Both the position numbers and the translations under genes were made by a program. The notes beneath the pieces are model-generated. The model was given only the letters and a program-made list of their open reading frames with translations. It was not told the origin of the DNA and searched no databases. Below are positions 61,955 to 64,000 of a stretch of 64,000 nt of DNA, piece by piece; position 1 is the stretch's first letter, and each line of letters starts with the position of its first letter. The stretch comes from Diplocloster agilis (lineage in GTDB: Bacteria > Bacillota > Clostridia > Lachnospirales > Lachnospiraceae): the NCBI RefSeq assembly GCF_019042275.1, contig NZ_JAHQCW010000003.1, positions 124,001 through 188,000 on the forward strand. The letters run 5' to 3'.

Positions 61955-63402
61955 TTTTTTCTGATTTTAAATTGCATTAAATCTATTAACAGTTCATCTT
62001 TCAACAATAAAAGTATTATAATGTAACTCAATGCACTGAATGCTATGATAAAAAGCGAATGTACAAAGGTAGGCGATAAACTTTGAGATAGCAGTAGTGA
62101 TATCACAAGCATTACAGATGAACTAATAATTTTTTTATAGCTTTTTTGAATTATTCTATGAATATTTAATTCTTTTCTGGCAAGAAAAAGTGCTACGCCA
62201 ACCAATAAGTATTCGGATATAACTGAGGATATAATCGCACCCATGGAGGCAAATTTGGGTATCAGCAGCAGATTGCAAAATATATTTATAAAAGTTCCAA
62301 ATGCAATAGAAAGTGTGTAATAATTTTGCCTGTTGGTAGGAATAAAAAATTGTACTCCAATCACATTTTTCATTCCCATAGCAATTGCTATAGGACTAAA
62401 CAGCTGGAGTAAAAGAATAACCTTTTCAAACTGATCCCCAAAAAACCAAGGGACGATATTAGAAGCAGTACCAATAAGTCCAAAACAAAGAGGTATGGAA
62501 AGAAAAAACGTTATATCAAAAGATTTATATAACAATTCATGTATTTTCAGTGTATCATTTTGACCAAATAATTTGGCGATTCGTGGAGCCAATACATTTC
62601 CAGCTGCAATTATAACCGTGATAGCAACGAATATTATTTTACTGGCCTGCTCATAATATCCATTTTCTACAGAAGATTTTGTGATACTTCCCAGCATTGT
62701 TTTATCAAAATAATTATACGCAATAAGTGCAATTTGAGGAAAAAATAAAGTAACAGAAGGCAAAATATGCTTTTTAATTTCAACTTTTTTCCATACAGGT
62801 TTTTTTATATATTTATGTATACTGAAAAACAGGCTCATATTTCCTAAGAATGAGGCCGCTGTAATACTGAAGACATATAAATTCAGATCAGCTTGTGTTT
62901 TAACGAATAAAAAGATAAATAAAATTCCAAGTAACTTAACGATCAAATTTCTGATGACTATGATTGGGAATTCCTCCATACCTCTAAAAAACCAGGTAAT
63001 GTCAAATATTAATCCCAAAATACCCATAGACTGAATAATAAATAAGGTCTTATATTGAGCCGGCATAATGACGATAAGCCAAATATAAGCAACAAAAGCA
63101 ATTGCTATAGTTATGAATCTAAAAATCAGTAAATCCCAAAAAAGTTTACTGCGTTGTTCCAGATTATCCTGAAATACAGCCACCTGCCTTTGACCATATA
63201 GCTCAGTTCCCAGTACTGCTATTGTTAAAAAATATGCGCATATGGATTGCGTATAACTATAGTCACCGATGCCGGCCGGTCCAATCACCCTTGAGATATA
63301 TGGCGTTGTAATCAGGGGAATCAGGATAGTCAAGATTCGATAGCTTAATTCACAAATGTAATTGAGTCTTAGATTTTTTTGCATTACTTTATATGTCATC
63401 AC
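61951..63402 (-). CDS. wzx: Wzx-type polysaccharide flippase 2
   Basis: A 483-residue PST-family membrane protein with 12-14 helices. The diagnostic start ILTILIPLITTPYISRVIGP and GIGDYSYTQSICAYF, and the mid-protein YNYFDKTMLGSITKSSVENGYY with the Asp-Lys motif, resemble RfbX. It belongs to a different subgroup from the flippase at 47870 (different N-terminal motif). It overlaps the polymerase gene by 14 bp and the following gene by 4 bp. Presence of a second flippase implies a second repeat unit or a distinct substrate. Confidence 0.93.
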   Translation of the reverse strand: MMTYKVMQKNLRLNYICELSYRILTILIPLITTPYISRVIGPAGIGDYSYTQSICAYFLTIAVLGTELYGQRQVAVFQDNLEQRSKLFWDLLIFRFITIAIAFVAYIWLIVIMPAQYKTLFIIQSMGILGLIFDITWFFRGMEEFPIIVIRNLIVKLLGILFIFLFVKTQADLNLYVFSITAASFLGNMSLFFSIHKYIKKPVWKKVEIKKHILPSVTLFFPQIALIAYNYFDKTMLGSITKSSVENGYYEQASKIIFVAITVIIAAGNVLAPRIAKLFGQNDTLKIHELLYKSFDITFFLSIPLCFGLIGTASNIVPWFFGDQFEKVILLLQLFSPIAIAMGMKNVIGVQFFIPTNRQNYYTLSIAFGTFINIFCNLLLIPKFASMGAIISSVISEYLLVGVALFLARKELNIHRIIQKSYKKIISSSVMLVISLLLSQSLSPTFVHSLFIIAFSALSYIIILLLLKDELLIDLMQFKIRKK

Positions 63403-64000
63403 CTTTTATTTTATGTGGCACAGTTGGCGTCTTTTCATCTAAAGGATTTTTTATATGAACCTTGATTGTACTAAGTGTAATAGTGTAAAATCCAATAAGA
63501 ATATTAATATATATCATGACATTATCTGTTAAATAAATAACGAACAGATAAATGATAGCTAGATAGAGAGTCATGTAGTTTTTGTTTCCAAATTTTTTAA
63601 ATATTTTATAATATAATAATAAATATATTAACAATCCGAGGAGCCCTATCTCCATATAACACATAAGCCAATCGCTGTGTAGGTTAGTAATAGGATAACG
63701 TATAATAGCAAGCTTATTCATTACAGAACCTAAGCCATCGCCAAAATAAAACAGTGAAAATTCGCTCGTAACCTTAAAAATGTTATATAATTTTAATCGT
63801 CCCATATCCATTATATTGAATCTGGCATACAAATTTGTTAGTGTATTTGAATAGATAGACCAGACATAAAAAATCACAATAATGGCCGCTGCAACGAAAG
63901 ACAATTTAATTATTTTTTGATAATTTTTATTAAATTTTGTAATAATCATATACAATACTAAAACTAGCGCTAAACCCGCGAAACTTATTCTTTTATTTGT
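63389..64000 (-). CDS. wzy: Wzy-like polymerase 2 (N-terminal part beyond window)
   Basis: The frame is open to the right window edge, so the start lies outside; at least 203 residues are seen, ending at 63389. Hydrophobic helices (ISFAGLALVLVLYMIIT; LSFVAAAIIVIFYVWSIY; LLGLLIYLLLYYKIF; LAIIYLFVIYLTDNVM) surround a loop, FYFGDGLGSVMNKLAIIRYP, followed by TNLHSDWLMCYMEIG, a common feature of O-antigen polymerases. It overlaps wzx 2 by 14 bp, and is the upstream neighbour in the minus-strand operon. Confidence 0.75.
   Translation of the reverse strand, partial: TNKRISFAGLALVLVLYMIITKFNKNYQKIIKLSFVAAAIIVIFYVWSIYSNTLTNLYARFNIMDMGRLKLYNIFKVTSEFSLFYFGDGLGSVMNKLAIIRYPITNLHSDWLMCYMEIGLLGLLIYLLLYYKIFKKFGNKNYMTLYLAIIYLFVIYLTDNVMIYINILIGFYTITLSTIKVHIKNPLDEKTPTVPHKIKGDDI

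Overview
The window looks like the chromosome of an anaerobic, fermentative Clostridia member, most likely a gut Lachnospiraceae. The grounds are an electron-bifurcating [FeFe] hydrogenase operon with a sensory hydrogenase, BMP-type nucleoside and CUT1-type sugar ABC importers with YesM/YesN-like regulation, class D-like sortases, strong AGGAGG ribosome binding sites, and a Gram-positive CpsBCD capsule module. The assignment comes from gene content only; no rRNA or phylogenetic marker is present. I see no tRNA, rRNA, CRISPR array or intact transposase.

Layout. (1) 1-7672: hydrogenase region, with the end of hydC, a small HATPase protein, a thioredoxin-like ferredoxin, hydB and hydA, then a terminator, then a PAS-containing sensory hydrogenase paired with a PP2C/SpoIIE phosphatase. 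(2) 7818-17913: nucleoside and methylthioadenosine salvage, with purine nucleoside phosphorylase, MtnA, a BmpA lipoprotein and its ABC transporter, cytidine deaminase and an MtaD-like deaminase. It is interrupted at 14915-15751 by a very large non-coding imperfect palindrome. (3) 17910-31190: oligosaccharide uptake and breakdown, with two solute-binding lipoproteins, two permeases, an intracellular GH29 alpha-L-fucosidase, a BadF/NagK-like kinase, a SIS-domain protein, a GH4 enzyme and a YesM/YesN two-component pair. (4) 31415-37951: cell-surface module, with a sortase substrate carrying an unusual IKQTG motif, its sortase, an unknown membrane protein, the CpsB/CpsC/CpsD regulatory trio, an Ig-like surface protein, and on the other strand a second sortase and an HTH regulator. 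(5) 38252-64000: two polysaccharide gene clusters facing each other. The plus-strand cluster (38252-51678) has a priming transferase, glycosyltransferases, TagD and a CDP-glycerol transferase, O-acetyltransferases, a kinase-like/methyltransferase fusion, Wzx and Wzy. The minus-strand cluster (51687-64000) encodes a legionaminic-acid-type nonulosonate pathway, a second Wzx and part of a second Wzy. The two meet with only 8 bp between stop codons.

How it fits together. The hydrogenase disposes of electrons from NADH and ferredoxin. The salvage block can plausibly take imported nucleosides or MTA to purine base plus (methylthio)ribose-1-phosphate. The sugar block suits import of a fucosylated amino-sugar oligosaccharide that is hydrolysed in the cytoplasm. 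The surface block builds and anchors a capsule whose repeat units probably carry phosphoglycerol, O-acetyl groups and a nonulosonic acid. The glycan genes are visibly AT-richer than the first 35 kb, as expected of a horizontally exchanged capsule locus.

The least explained items are the 0.84-kb palindrome, the IKQTG-sortase-membrane protein triplet with a terminator-like hairpin inside the sortase gene, the ATP-grasp/HAD fusion occupying the place where an N-acetyltransferase is expected in the Leg pathway, and the kinase-like/methyltransferase fusion.
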